DNA of 64,000 nt from Ketobacter sp036337295 (GTDB lineage Bacteria; Pseudomonadota; Gammaproteobacteria; Pseudomonadales; Ketobacteraceae): NCBI GenBank assembly GCA_036337295.1, contig JAYZEN010000001.1:930001-994000 (forward strand), read 5' to 3'. Below, piece after piece: positions 43,738 to 53,189 of this stretch. The translations under genes and the position numbers were made by a program. Numbering within the stretch: the first letter of the stretch is position 1; each line of letters begins with the position of its first letter. The notes beneath the pieces were generated by a model. That model had not been told where the DNA came from and ran no database searches. It saw nothing but the letters and a program-made list of their open reading frames with translations.

Positions 43738-46700
43738 TTAAGCGAATGCCTGCATGTAATCGCGCCAGCCGTACTGGGTGGCTTCGGTGATTGCATCCAG
43801 TTCCTGTTCCAGGGGCAGGGAGGCATCCAGCCCCAGCATCTGCCGCAGACTGGGATCGCCATTGGAACCGGCAAACTTGCGTTCACAGGTAATGGTGACG
43901 CTGCCGGAGAACAACAACACCTCCACCTCAATGGTCAGCTGGGCCTTGCCTTTGCATTTTCCACTCTGCATCTCGTAATAAAGCTCGAGATACAACTCGA
44001 TGGAAGCGGTGATCAATCCCAGAACGTCTACACTGCCCCCCAATCGGAAGTATCCCGTCAAGCTCGCTTCCGACTGCTCAATGCGGTAATACAACCCCGC
44101 CATCACAGTGACATTGCCTGACGCCACCCCCAGATCGACTGACAGACTGGCACCGAATTCAAAGGCTGCCTCAAAAATCTGAACACCGGATGGATCGATG
44201 GTCAGTCCAAAAAAGCCACCGCCACCAAACAGGCTGACGGTGAGCAGGAACGGCTGTTCGCGACGACAAAAATTAAAACGTACGCTTACCGGCTGGCCCA
44301 CAAACGGCACGGTAAATCCGGCACCCAGTGAGATGTTACTGATGTTCAATACACCCACGGCGATATTGGGCAGCGATATATCATAGCCCGCGTCGATCCC
44401 GTTTGAAGTGATGTCCAGATACGGCGGATCGGAGAATCCGTCCAGGGGAATCAGGCTGCGCAGGGATTCCACAAAACTCAGTGGCCCGACGAACTTGATA
44501 TCCGCCAATTGCACATCCACATCCATCTTGGCGTTCTGGTTGATGAGAAATTCAATCCGATCGAAATTCAACTCGATAAAACTGGCGGGAGCAATCAACA
44601 CCAGATCAAAATTGTTCAAACTGCAGCTGACCTGGATTTTGGCATCGCTGGCGTTATTTTTCTTCACCCTGGCCTCAATGGCCACCACCAGACCGTGGAC
44701 GTCGTTGGCGCGAAAAATCGGATCGTTGGCCGGGTAACTGGACAATTCCGGCGTCCAGTCGAAGCGAATCGTCAATTCATCACCCGTGAGCAATTCCACC
44801 AGTTCGGCAATATCACCCAGGGACGCCACGGTATCCAGGATTGATTGCAATGCCGAGTTGATTGAAGAACCAACCGTGCCCTGCAGCAAGGCCAGCCCCG
44901 CAAACGCACTCTGAAAATCCTGAATGGCGGTTTGCAATCCATTGATGGAATCCGTGAGCATGCCGGGATCATCCAGCAGCGCATTGATGTTCGGTGCATC
45001 GACGAAGGTGGACAGGGCTGCCTGCAGCATCTGCGCCGCACTGAATCGGGTAGGCAGGCTGGCCAGTTGCTGAGAGTGGTTTTGCAATTGATTGATCGTG
45101 TTCAGCAGATTCTGTTGCAAGCCAGAGGGCAGCGACACACCGGCAATGGGTGTGCTCAAGGTGCCTTTGACACCCGCCAGTTGATTTAAACCGCCTGTGG
45201 CCAAAGTGGCAACATTGTCCACCAACGCGTTAACGTTCCCGCTGCTCCAGGACAAATCCGCCAGATCGTTCAACGGTGTCTGCAGCGACATGATCAGCGC
45301 CTGCAGGGTTTGCAATCCACTGCTCACCACCGTCTGTTGGGTATTCGGCAAGACCAGGGACTGTGTCCCCAGATCCGCCAGCGTCGACAGCAATCCACCG
45401 GTGGGCAGGCCCAGCTTGGCCAGTGCAGTGCCCCCAATGGTTGCCGGCAAAGACGCCAACGTCTGATGCGCATGGGCCAAGCCGTTGAAAAAGGTTTCCA
45501 GCTGCGTGCCCGCTTCGCTGATAAACTTGGGAACCGCCGCCAGCTGGGATTCGATATTGGCCGCGCCGATGACCTCCGCCAACGGGATGGTGCCGAATAA
45601 CAACGGCAACGGTAGCCCCGCCGTGTTGATCGAACCAAAACCCGCCCCCGCCGCCATGGTGCCCGCAGCAAAGGCCTCGACATCGCTCATTACCGGACCT
45701 GCCAATCGGGACAGCGCCTTGGGTTGCAGGTTGGGTTGGATAAAACCACCGGAGCGGTCTCCCTGAGCAGAGAAGTCCATGGTGGCAGCGTTGGAGCCCA
45801 CATCCACGAAGACCTGACCTTTGTTGGCTGCGTTGAATCCATGCCAGAGGTAATGACTATTCCAGGTGAACGTGGAATCGCTTGCGCCACCGGCCAGCCC
45901 CGCCATCGCCGGCACCAGGCCGCGCACCTGACTGACCTTGGGGAAGAACAGAGGCTGGTTCAGATCGTCACTGTAGGCCCGCAATGTGGCGTTTTGCTTT
46001 TCGGCCTCCACTGCAAACACCATGGAGCGGACGTCTACAGCGGTATCGCCGGCTTTCATACTGTCTGCCAGTGCCACTTTCTGCTGATCAAACTGAATGG
46101 TTTCCTGATACCGTTGCGCCAGCTCGGTGGCAACGGTTTCCGCCAGCTCATAGTCAGGTCGGGGAACCCGGCTGCCCGGCCCTTGCTTGAACGGCGCCAC
46201 CAGGGTGTTGGAAACGAAAATCATGGGCAGTTCGAACGTGACGATACGGCCGTCCAGGTCGGTTGCCGAGCACTGGAACATCAAGCGTTTGCCGTCCACC
46301 GAGGGCCAGAACATATCCTGGCCGTAACTGGCCACTGAACTGGGCGCAGACCCGGGGTCATCCAGATTGGGGGTGACTTCGGTGAGCAAACCGACCTTGC
46401 TGAAGGGCCATTGATAGATCAGTTTACGGGTATCGTTGTTGTCCTTCAGCAACTCAACCTCGGGCCCCTGAAAATAGCGATCCCGTTCACGCCGCACAAG
46501 ATAAAACCGCTGGCGTAGATAAGCCGTATTGCCCGGCGCTTTCTCGATCACCAGATTGCCCTTGGCATCCTTGGCACCGGTGTGAAACTTACGCTCCGTC
46601 ACTTTCACCAGTGAAACCCGGTGACCCAGCGGACATAAGAACCCGCGATACACTACTTTGACATAATGGTCCCGCCCCATACTGCCCCGGTGGACCCATT

Positions 46701-48000
46701 CCTCCACGTCCAGTCCGGTGCCCTCCAGTTCCCAGGCACCGCGGGAGTCCAACCATGCACCCAGGCTGGACAGCATCATGTTGTGCACCTCCACCGGGCT
46801 CGGAGTATAATTGCTGCGCTTAAAATTGGCGGTCAGATGACTGATCTGAAAACGGTCAGCGTCGGTCAGGGGGGACCGAAACGGCAGGTTCACTTTACCG
46901 GGCAAGGTTCCGACTCCCACACTGGGCCACGCGCTGCCCATGGCCACACCGGAGCCCTCCCCGGTTCGGGCCCAGATGGCGCGAATGATGCGCTGGGGAT
47001 CGGGTACGAAGGGTTTCCCGCCCGGCCCGGTCAATCGCGTGTGCCAGAGTTCAGTCCAACCGGCAGGTGAGGTCAGGGGGCGGCGGGCGTGCAGCCAGCG
47101 GCCTTTGCGGCTGGGTGAAACCAACAACCGCCAGGGCATCTCGATCGCGGTTTCATGGCTTTTGGGCGCCGCGGGCGCCGGCAAGCCACCCTTGGTCACG
47201 AGAGACCAATCGAAGTCTTCCCACAGGCCCGGGGCTGTCACCGCGCGCTGCAATGGCTCCCGTGTCATGCTTCGATTCAGGGTGGAAAAATCACGCCGTG
47301 ACCTCAGCCACCGGTCACGCAGCGCCCGGGATGAGCGGAAAGGCTGATTCAATGCAGGCACCACAAGCGACACATTGAGCGATGATGCCAACCCCACTTC
47401 AACCTCCACCGGAGCGGGCAGGGCACAGGGGCTCACGCTCAACGTAAGGGACTCTATTGCCTCCAGTATTCGATCCAGTTGATAAGGCACACTGAAATTA
47501 TCCGGCACCTTGAAAACCAATCGGGATTCATCGGCAATGCGCGCCCGCACCGGTGGTGGCCGCAGGGCTTGCACCTGTCCTGACGCTTCCGCCGAGGTTT
47601 CATCCGGATCTGTGGTGTTCTGGGGCTTGGTTTCAAAAAATGCCTGCTCGGTAATGGTTTGCGGCGGAAAATGCACAATCAGATAGCCGTCACCACCATC
47701 GGCTTTACTCAATAGCGGGATGTCACCACCGCTCACGTGGAGATTCACAAACTCAAAGCGTAACGCCAGCAGGTCTTCCGAACGCACGGTGGGATGCCCG
47801 TTGCGGGATGCATCAAACAGATTCTTGGAGTAATCGAACACCCACTTGAACGGAGGAACCCTGATTCCCCCCACCTCAACCTGGGTGAAGGGGCCGCTCT
47901 GTCCTGTGGCTCGCTCTAGAGTTAAAGAAGGGGTGCCTGTACGGGTTTCATTCGGTCCCTTACCTGGGGTTGTGCCTTTGGAACTCCTCCGCTGAGCCAT
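43738..48000 (-). CDS. giant hypothetical protein (1420 aa) of Srf-Tag locus
   Basis: A large protein with no signal peptide. The N-terminal ~650 residues are mixed alpha/beta with many Trp and Pro. Residues ~690-1100 are Ala/Leu/Gln-rich and helical (INQLQNHSQQLASLP, INGLQTAIQDFQSAF). The last ~320 residues are regular beta strands with alternating hydrophobic residues and glycine-rich turns (LFGGGGFFGLTID, GNVTVMAGLYYRIEQSEASL), as in lipid-binding or amphipathic sheet proteins. AGGGGG precedes the ATG. It pairs with the 1604-residue product downstream. I do not recognise it, and no enzymatic motif is obvious. Confidence 0.8.
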   Translation of the reverse strand: MAQRRSSKGTTPGKGPNETRTGTPSLTLERATGQSGPFTQVEVGGIRVPPFKWVFDYSKNLFDASRNGHPTVRSEDLLALRFEFVNLHVSGGDIPLLSKADGGDGYLIVHFPPQTITEQAFFETKPQNTTDPDETSAEASGQVQALRPPPVRARIADESRLVFKVPDNFSVPYQLDRILEAIESLTLSVSPCALPAPVEVEVGLASSLNVSLVVPALNQPFRSSRALRDRWLRSRRDFSTLNRSMTREPLQRAVTAPGLWEDFDWSLVTKGGLPAPAAPKSHETAIEMPWRLLVSPSRKGRWLHARRPLTSPAGWTELWHTRLTGPGGKPFVPDPQRIIRAIWARTGEGSGVAMGSAWPSVGVGTLPGKVNLPFRSPLTDADRFQISHLTANFKRSNYTPSPVEVHNMMLSSLGAWLDSRGAWELEGTGLDVEEWVHRGSMGRDHYVKVVYRGFLCPLGHRVSLVKVTERKFHTGAKDAKGNLVIEKAPGNTAYLRQRFYLVRRERDRYFQGPEVELLKDNNDTRKLIYQWPFSKVGLLTEVTPNLDDPGSAPSSVASYGQDMFWPSVDGKRLMFQCSATDLDGRIVTFELPMIFVSNTLVAPFKQGPGSRVPRPDYELAETVATELAQRYQETIQFDQQKVALADSMKAGDTAVDVRSMVFAVEAEKQNATLRAYSDDLNQPLFFPKVSQVRGLVPAMAGLAGGASDSTFTWNSHYLWHGFNAANKGQVFVDVGSNAATMDFSAQGDRSGGFIQPNLQPKALSRLAGPVMSDVEAFAAGTMAAGAGFGSINTAGLPLPLLFGTIPLAEVIGAANIESQLAAVPKFISEAGTQLETFFNGLAHAHQTLASLPATIGGTALAKLGLPTGGLLSTLADLGTQSLVLPNTQQTVVSSGLQTLQALIMSLQTPLNDLADLSWSSGNVNALVDNVATLATGGLNQLAGVKGTLSTPIAGVSLPSGLQQNLLNTINQLQNHSQQLASLPTRFSAAQMLQAALSTFVDAPNINALLDDPGMLTDSINGLQTAIQDFQSAFAGLALLQGTVGSSINSALQSILDTVASLGDIAELVELLTGDELTIRFDWTPELSSYPANDPIFRANDVHGLVVAIEARVKKNNASDAKIQVSCSLNNFDLVLIAPASFIELNFDRIEFLINQNAKMDVDVQLADIKFVGPLSFVESLRSLIPLDGFSDPPYLDITSNGIDAGYDISLPNIAVGVLNISNISLGAGFTVPFVGQPVSVRFNFCRREQPFLLTVSLFGGGGFFGLTIDPSGVQIFEAAFEFGASLSVDLGVASGNVTVMAGLYYRIEQSEASLTGYFRLGGSVDVLGLITASIELYLELYYEMQSGKCKGKAQLTIEVEVLLFSGSVTITCERKFAGSNGDPSLRQMLGLDASLPLEQELDAITEATQYGWRDYMQAFA

Positions 48001-48063
48001 AGTGCCCCCTGGCGAACTGGCGCGATATCCTATTCCATAACGACATCTGAAGCAGTGCTGACG

Positions 48064-48519
48064 TCAAATATAACGCCCCGCACTGGCAACCACCACCACG
48101 ATGAGCCCCAATGTTAAATTCAGCGCAATCAGTTTGCGCATTTTTCCCAACTGCACCCCACCTTCCGACCAATTTTCACTCTCTACTGCCCGAATCAGGC
48201 GTCGATAGGGCGCGAAAAACACATGGGCGTAAATCAGCATCATGATAATCCCCAGCAGCAGCATCACATGGACATACGGCCGGGTATTACCCATACCGCC
48301 GTAGAAGCCAAAAATCATCCACAGCCCGGAACAGAGTAACAGCACCACCGCCAGGCTCACCCAGACAAAGAAACGGGCGAACACCTGGCGCCACAATCGC
48401 AACCGCAACGGTGGCTCAAGCAATTCCGCCGCCACAGGACGCAGGGCCACATAGGCGAAGAACATGCCTCCTACCCAGATGACGGCACTCAACAGATGTA
48501 ATGCAAGGGCCAGAACCAT
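48064..48519 (-). CDS. CopD-like four-helix membrane protein
   Basis: A 151-residue inner-membrane protein with four transmembrane segments; the first (ALHLLSAVIWVGGMFFAYVAL) carries the His-Trp-Val-Gly pattern of the CopD family. Related proteins are linked to copper handling or heme-containing cytochrome-like subunits. GAGGAG lies before the ATG. It sits between the small secreted protein and the giant genes on the same strand; whether it belongs to the Srf-Tag system or is a passenger is unclear. Confidence 0.75.
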   Translation of the reverse strand: MVLALALHLLSAVIWVGGMFFAYVALRPVAAELLEPPLRLRLWRQVFARFFVWVSLAVVLLLCSGLWMIFGFYGGMGNTRPYVHVMLLLGIIMMLIYAHVFFAPYRRLIRAVESENWSEGGVQLGKMRKLIALNLTLGLIVVVVASAGRYI

Positions 48520-48557
48520 ACTATGCTCCTCGATTGGGTTTTTGCTCTAACGCTCAT

Positions 48558-49172
48558 TTAACGCTCATTGGCCCGGATCGGCTCAGCCGCGCCGGGGGAA
48601 AATGCCGTGATCACCCGGATATAATCCCCCGGACTGGCGGCCACCCAATTCACGGATATGGATTGCAAGCCGGTGATGGTGACCGTGTCCGCCGGCTCCA
48701 GCCCACGCAACCCCGGGTTCAGGTAGTTAACGCCAGTGTTGGCCAGGTGGTCGCTGAGCTCCAGGTGTTTTCCCTTGGTGATGACACCGATGATCATGGA
48801 ATCAAAATGGATTTCGCCCTGCTGTCTTTGCTTCTTGACGGGGTCAAAAAAGATATAGTGACTGGCAACGGTAATACCGATAGGTATCACGCCTTTTTTA
48901 CCGCCCCCGCCTTGACCGTCCGCCATGATGTCCACCGCCAAGGGTGCGGTGATTTCGATGTTCTGATCCTCATCAAAACCGTACAGGTTTACATCGTTGA
49001 AGGTATTGGCCCCCACCGTGTTGGGGGGCGATGAACGGGCGAAAGGGACGGCAAGCTTGATGAATTGCCCACCCAGTTGCAACGAATCGCCCCCCGTGAC
49101 CGTTCCTTCCACAATCGTGGCGAATACCAGACTGTGCACCCACAGCAGGAGCAGACCAGCCCCCCACTTCAC
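48558..49172 (-). CDS. small secreted beta-rich protein
   Basis: A 204-residue exported protein with a signal peptide of about 18 residues (LLLLWVHSLVFA). The mature part is beta-rich, with Gly- and Asn-rich loops (GANTFNDVNLYGFDEDQN; ADGQGGGGKKG) and SHYIFFDPVKKQRQQGEIHFD. It looks like an extracellular or periplasmic structural domain of unknown family. Start GTG 49172 overlaps the stop of the upstream lipoprotein gene (GTGA), so it is translationally coupled to it. Confidence 0.75.
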   Translation of the reverse strand: MKWGAGLLLLWVHSLVFATIVEGTVTGGDSLQLGGQFIKLAVPFARSSPPNTVGANTFNDVNLYGFDEDQNIEITAPLAVDIMADGQGGGGKKGVIPIGITVASHYIFFDPVKKQRQQGEIHFDSMIIGVITKGKHLELSDHLANTGVNYLNPGLRGLEPADTVTITGLQSISVNWVAASPGDYIRVITAFSPGAAEPIRANER

Positions 49173-49657
49173 TGAATGAACACTTCTTCCAGCTCGGTCA
49201 CCCGGATGCGCAGCGATTCCAACTCCGCCTGTTTTTCGATCATCACCGGATCACGGTCGGATTCCATCTTCAGCAATTCCGCTTTGATGTCAGCGATTTC
49301 CTGTTCCAGTTTCTTATTACCATCGGTACGCTTTTCCAACTCACCCAACAGATTCTGCAGCGCGGTATTCAACTGTTTGTACTCAGACTGCTTGTTGCGG
49401 TACTCCATGAGCACTTCGGATTTTTCTTTCTCCACCGCCGCATACACTTCGCGGAACATGGCGTTCAGCCGCTGCTCTTCTTCCAGAGTCAGTTGCTTTT
49501 GCTGCACATTGTGAGCGTAACCCCCATGCATATCACAGCGCGCTTTAGTGACCATCCCGGCATCGGCATTCATGGTATTACACTGGGAAGGATCAATGGC
49601 ACAGGCCGCCAACACCGCCGCCGCCGAAATCACACCCAGTTTGAAAACATTCTTCAT
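49169..49657 (-). CDS. coiled-coil lipoprotein 2
   Basis: A 162-residue lipoprotein (lipobox VLAAC). After a short Cys-containing segment, the rest is one long coiled coil from about residue 50 (EEEQRLNAMFREVYAAVEKE through AELESLRIRVTELEEV). It is probably attached to the outer or inner membrane and spans part of the periplasm. It lies 5 bp after the TagQ-like lipoprotein and could be a partner or a diverged relative. Confidence 0.8.
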   Translation of the reverse strand: MKNVFKLGVISAAAVLAACAIDPSQCNTMNADAGMVTKARCDMHGGYAHNVQQKQLTLEEEQRLNAMFREVYAAVEKEKSEVLMEYRNKQSEYKQLNTALQNLLGELEKRTDGNKKLEQEIADIKAELLKMESDRDPVMIEKQAELESLRIRVTELEEVFIQ

Positions 49658-49662
49658 AAGGT

Positions 49663-50412
49663 TTACCCCAGTTGAATGGCAGAACGCTGGCCGTAGAGGG
49701 CATCGATGTCCGATTCCAACACCGCGATCTGCTGTTGCATACGATTGATTTCGGAGTTGAGCGCATCCAGGCGGGCGCCACCACTGGTTTCCTTGGCGGC
49801 CACCTCACGCCACTCCTGCTCCCGCTTTTTAAGATCCGCCAAGGTGGTTTTCAGGTACTTGGCATTGGCATCCACTTCCTGCAGGGTACGGGAGGCCTCT
49901 GCGGTGTCCACTTTGTTCTGGGCAATATCACTCTTGATCTTGTCCAACTGCTTTTTGTTTTCCGCCAGCACGGTTTTGGCGGTGTTGTTCAAGCTCTGCA
50001 GTTTACGGTTATCCTCCTGCACGTCCGCAATCATCGCATCCAGCAACTGTTCCTGGGATGCATATTGAGCGCGACGATAGTCGTAATAATAATTCGCCCC
50101 CATGGCCACACCGCAACCGACAAAGGCGGCCTTCAGCATGCAGTCTTTTTTATCACTGGCATTACTGGCCTGACAGATCACCGCCCCCACAAAGGCGCCG
50201 CCAATACAGGCTTCGAATCCGGAGCGACTGAAAAAGCTGGCTTCGGTACTGTTCTTCAGCCGCGGATCAGCCTGCGGCTGCTGGCCACTTTGCTTGCCGC
50301 CGAACAAGCCCTCCGGCATGGACAACGGCGAATTATTACAGCCGGTGGTGAACCCCAATTGCAGCACCAGGGCAATGGCCACTGCAAACTTCATGATGAT
50401 GCGCATGTTCAT
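49663..50412 (-). CDS. TagQ-like coiled-coil lipoprotein
   Basis: A 249-residue lipoprotein (lipobox FTTGC). It has a small Gly/Cys-rich region (FEACIGGAFVGAVICQAS and AAFVGCGVAMGANYYYDY) resembling a glycine-zipper, then a long coiled coil to the C-terminus. Position, last of the ATPase-permease-SUMF1-lipoprotein block, matches TagQ, the outer-membrane lipoprotein of the type VI phosphorylation pathway. I infer TagQ-like mainly from context and architecture. Start is ATG 50412, with GGGGA at good spacing; an open frame 30 bases further upstream is not favoured. Confidence 0.75.
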   Translation of the reverse strand: MNMRIIMKFAVAIALVLQLGFTTGCNNSPLSMPEGLFGGKQSGQQPQADPRLKNSTEASFFSRSGFEACIGGAFVGAVICQASNASDKKDCMLKAAFVGCGVAMGANYYYDYRRAQYASQEQLLDAMIADVQEDNRKLQSLNNTAKTVLAENKKQLDKIKSDIAQNKVDTAEASRTLQEVDANAKYLKTTLADLKKREQEWREVAAKETSGGARLDALNSEINRMQQQIAVLESDIDALYGQRSAIQLG

Positions 50413-50446
50413 GTTACGTCCCCAAGTTGATTGCTTTCTCAAAACA

Positions 50447-52000
50447 TTAAATGACTTTGCACGAATCCAGCCACTGCTGGCGGGACACCCGCCCGTTATC
50501 CATGTACTGTTCCAGGTTTTGCCAGTGCACTTTCAGGAAGGATTTCAAATTGGAAACCCCTCTGGCACCCAGTTCTTTATCGGCCACCGGCACCTGCTTT
50601 TCTATGGTGTCTTTACCGTAGTTAAGGCCAGTGTCTACCACCGTATCAGCATAATATTGCAAGGTGAATTCCAGCAGATTTTCACTGTTGGTGAGGCTTT
50701 CCCGACGCTTCAGGCAACGCTCGTCCCCAGCGGGAGCGTTGCCGCAATGACGGTCGTACAGTCCATTCATGAGGTCCACGTACTTACCGTCATCCTGCAG
50801 TTTGGTGCACAAAAACGCACCCAACCGCAGATTGGAGCGGATGGCCCGGTTCATCTGCTCATCCCGGGTCTGGGTGTTGGCCCGCAATTCCGCCTCCAGT
50901 TTCTGCAGTTTTTTCTTCAGGGCCTGATCGGTGACGCCCGCCTGCATGGCCTCCAGCTCCTTCATCGGGTCCGCACCTTGCGCCGGCTTGCTTTTGCCCA
51001 GGGTTTTCCAGTCTTTCTCAACGGCCAGCACCCGTTCCCGCGAGGTCAGCGACGGAGCCACCAGCACCAGACGGAAACCCACGGTTTTGGCGGAGTACTC
51101 CTGTTTATCCCGATAGAAGTTGTTTTCCTGCCGCAGCGACGTGCGCAGTTCACTGGCCGGCGAGAGGTAATTGCCGCCCCGCACCACGAAGCCACCGTAT
51201 TGCCCGTGCATGCGATCCAGTTTGTTAAGACGGAACGGCTCCAGCATCATTTCATCCACATTCCCCAGCATATCGTGCAAACCCAGTGGATTGGGTTTCA
51301 AACGTCCCACCAGATTCAACTTACCGTTGGCCGATGCACTGCCCGCATACCAGGCATATTGATTAAGACCTTCCGGCACCGGGAAGGTGTTGTCGCGGAA
51401 CTGGGACTGGGTCACTGCCAGGCCACCCCGGGCGGCAAATTCCCACTCGGTTTCCGTCGGCAATCGCACAAAGCCGTAGTCGCCGTCCTCCTGGGGGATC
51501 TGCTGCAGATGGTGTTCCCGCAACCACAGGTTGTAGCCATTGGCGAACGCCACGGCATCGTACCAACTGATGCTCACCTGGGGCATCAAACCTTTCATAC
51601 CCGCGTTGCCGCATTCCGGCGCATGCACAGCCTGGTATTGCAGCTCCGTGGTTTCGTACTTGGCAATCAGGTAATAACGGCTGCTCTTGTCCGCATTGCT
51701 GAAACTGCCGGCGATGTGGGCCGGGCGGGAATATTCGATGTAACCCCAGTCATCACCATCGCGCCCGAGGGTGACACCATAATCCGCCAGGGGTGATTCC
51801 GCAGGCACCTCCACCTTGCGAAACACCATGCCACCACCACAGGGCATCGGCAGCACCACATCACCGTCGGCAGGCTCGGGGTTGATGTATTTGTCTTTCC
51901 ATTCGGCATAACCGTTGCCGGACAACAGCAACCAGAACAATCCCAAAACAACGAAATCAGAAATCCCGCAGGCTTTCTGACGGCTCAACGTTAAGTGCAC
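50447..52000 (-). CDS. tagR: TagR-like SUMF1/FGE-domain periplasmic protein
   Basis: A 517-residue exported protein. A signal peptide (about 15-33) precedes a formylglycine-generating-enzyme-type fold: DAVAFANGYNLWLRE, RLPTETEWEFAARGG, GLHDMLGNVDEMM, RGGNYLSPASELRTSLR and TVGFRLVLVAP. The GNVWEW and GGSW motifs of active enzymes are changed, and I find no Cys in the RGGNYLS region where the catalytic cysteines usually lie, so it is probably not an oxidase. A helical C-terminal region of ~170 residues follows. TagR of type VI clusters has this domain and acts in the periplasm on PpkA. GTG 52000 has AGGGGG upstream and overlaps the permease gene by 44 bp. Confidence 0.85.
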   Translation of the reverse strand: MHLTLSRQKACGISDFVVLGLFWLLLSGNGYAEWKDKYINPEPADGDVVLPMPCGGGMVFRKVEVPAESPLADYGVTLGRDGDDWGYIEYSRPAHIAGSFSNADKSSRYYLIAKYETTELQYQAVHAPECGNAGMKGLMPQVSISWYDAVAFANGYNLWLREHHLQQIPQEDGDYGFVRLPTETEWEFAARGGLAVTQSQFRDNTFPVPEGLNQYAWYAGSASANGKLNLVGRLKPNPLGLHDMLGNVDEMMLEPFRLNKLDRMHGQYGGFVVRGGNYLSPASELRTSLRQENNFYRDKQEYSAKTVGFRLVLVAPSLTSRERVLAVEKDWKTLGKSKPAQGADPMKELEAMQAGVTDQALKKKLQKLEAELRANTQTRDEQMNRAIRSNLRLGAFLCTKLQDDGKYVDLMNGLYDRHCGNAPAGDERCLKRRESLTNSENLLEFTLQYYADTVVDTGLNYGKDTIEKQVPVADKELGARGVSNLKSFLKVHWQNLEQYMDNGRVSRQQWLDSCKVI

Positions 52001-53189
52001 GGAGTCCCCCTAAACTTGAAACAATGGCAGCCAGGATCAGCGTCGCGGCAAACGCAACCGCCAAATCCATCGGGCCCAGATAACACACATAGGCCGACTG
52101 CGGCAGATAACTCGCCAAGGCCTGGTCGAATGTGGCCTGCCCAACACCGAACAGGAGCAGTGCCACCACAAAGGCGATGCCGGCCAACACTGTGGTCTGT
52201 GCCATGATGAAGAATACGATATCCTGCCCAATCAATCCCATCAAGCGCAACATGGCCAGGCTTTTCCGTTTACGGTCGATATTGGACAGCAAGGCACCAA
52301 TGAGCGCAGCCACCGCGCCTAACACCGCCGTCCAGGCGATGATACTGAAGATGATGGTCAACAAGCGATCAACCGCTTTCACCGATTCAATCTCCGAGCG
52401 CTGTGTCAGCGCATCGATATTGTGACCGGCGAGCCAATCATCCAAACGCGCCACATCGTCCAGGGTGTTTGCATACAGGCGCACTTTGGCAAATTGCGTG
52501 CGCTCGGCCTCTTGCAATCGGCCGGTGGTGAGCCCAAAGGCATCCACCCGATAGCCGTCCTTGAAATCTTCAATCGCCACCAGTAATGCCAACGACACCA
52601 ACGCCACCGGCCGGGGGAACACCTGCTGGGGCACAATGGCCGCCACCACCAATTCCAGTTTGCCGCGTTCCCGCTGCCCGTCCAATTGCCGCACCACCAC
52701 CAACTGCACTGTCTCCCCGGGCTGCACGTCCAAGCGGGACGCAACAGCTTGGCTGATGACAATTTCGTCACGACCCTGTGGCGGTGCCAACACCGTATCT
52801 CTGGACTGCAGCAGTGGATCTCCGGCGCCGGAGGGCAGTAACTCCACGTTCTCAAGAAAATGCCGATTATCTTTGAGTAAACTCACTTCCAGATTGAGGG
52901 AACGGGTCATGGGCATCACAAACCCGACGGCGGACTGTGCTTGCAGTGTTGCGATCCAGTCCCGGGTCAGGCGGTGATTGCCCACGATTTTCACCGCGCG
53001 GATTTCCGGGTTACTCAACAGCTCCTGCCGCAGCTGGGTCACCACACCATTCTTCAGCCCGAACAACAACATCAACGGGGCAATCACCGCCACCAGCGAG
53101 GCCACCACACACAGGGACACAAACTTATCATCCCACAGGTCCTTCAATGCCAGCCCCCAGCTTAGGCTCATGTGCTGTAAGCGGCGCAT
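51957..53189 (-). CDS. tagS: FtsX/MacB-type ABC permease (TagS-like)
   Basis: A 410-residue inner-membrane protein with four transmembrane segments: one N-terminal (SLCVVASLVAVIAPLMLLF), then a ~230-residue periplasmic domain, then three C-terminal segments ending SSLGGLRALNVEPSESLRDF. This is the FtsX/LolC fold used for mechanotransmission across the periplasm rather than classical solute transport. Its ATG follows the ATPase stop directly (TAAATG), so the two form one ABC unit. Together with the SUMF1 protein and lipoprotein it matches TagTSRQ. Confidence 0.9.
   Translation of the reverse strand: MRRLQHMSLSWGLALKDLWDDKFVSLCVVASLVAVIAPLMLLFGLKNGVVTQLRQELLSNPEIRAVKIVGNHRLTRDWIATLQAQSAVGFVMPMTRSLNLEVSLLKDNRHFLENVELLPSGAGDPLLQSRDTVLAPPQGRDEIVISQAVASRLDVQPGETVQLVVVRQLDGQRERGKLELVVAAIVPQQVFPRPVALVSLALLVAIEDFKDGYRVDAFGLTTGRLQEAERTQFAKVRLYANTLDDVARLDDWLAGHNIDALTQRSEIESVKAVDRLLTIIFSIIAWTAVLGAVAALIGALLSNIDRKRKSLAMLRLMGLIGQDIVFFIMAQTTVLAGIAFVVALLLFGVGQATFDQALASYLPQSAYVCYLGPMDLAVAFAATLILAAIVSSLGGLRALNVEPSESLRDF

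Noticed and set aside
50294..51796. 500-codon plus-strand frame opposite the SUMF1-type gene
   Set aside because: Shadow frame. The minus-strand protein has a signal peptide, SUMF1 motifs and a good ribosome site.
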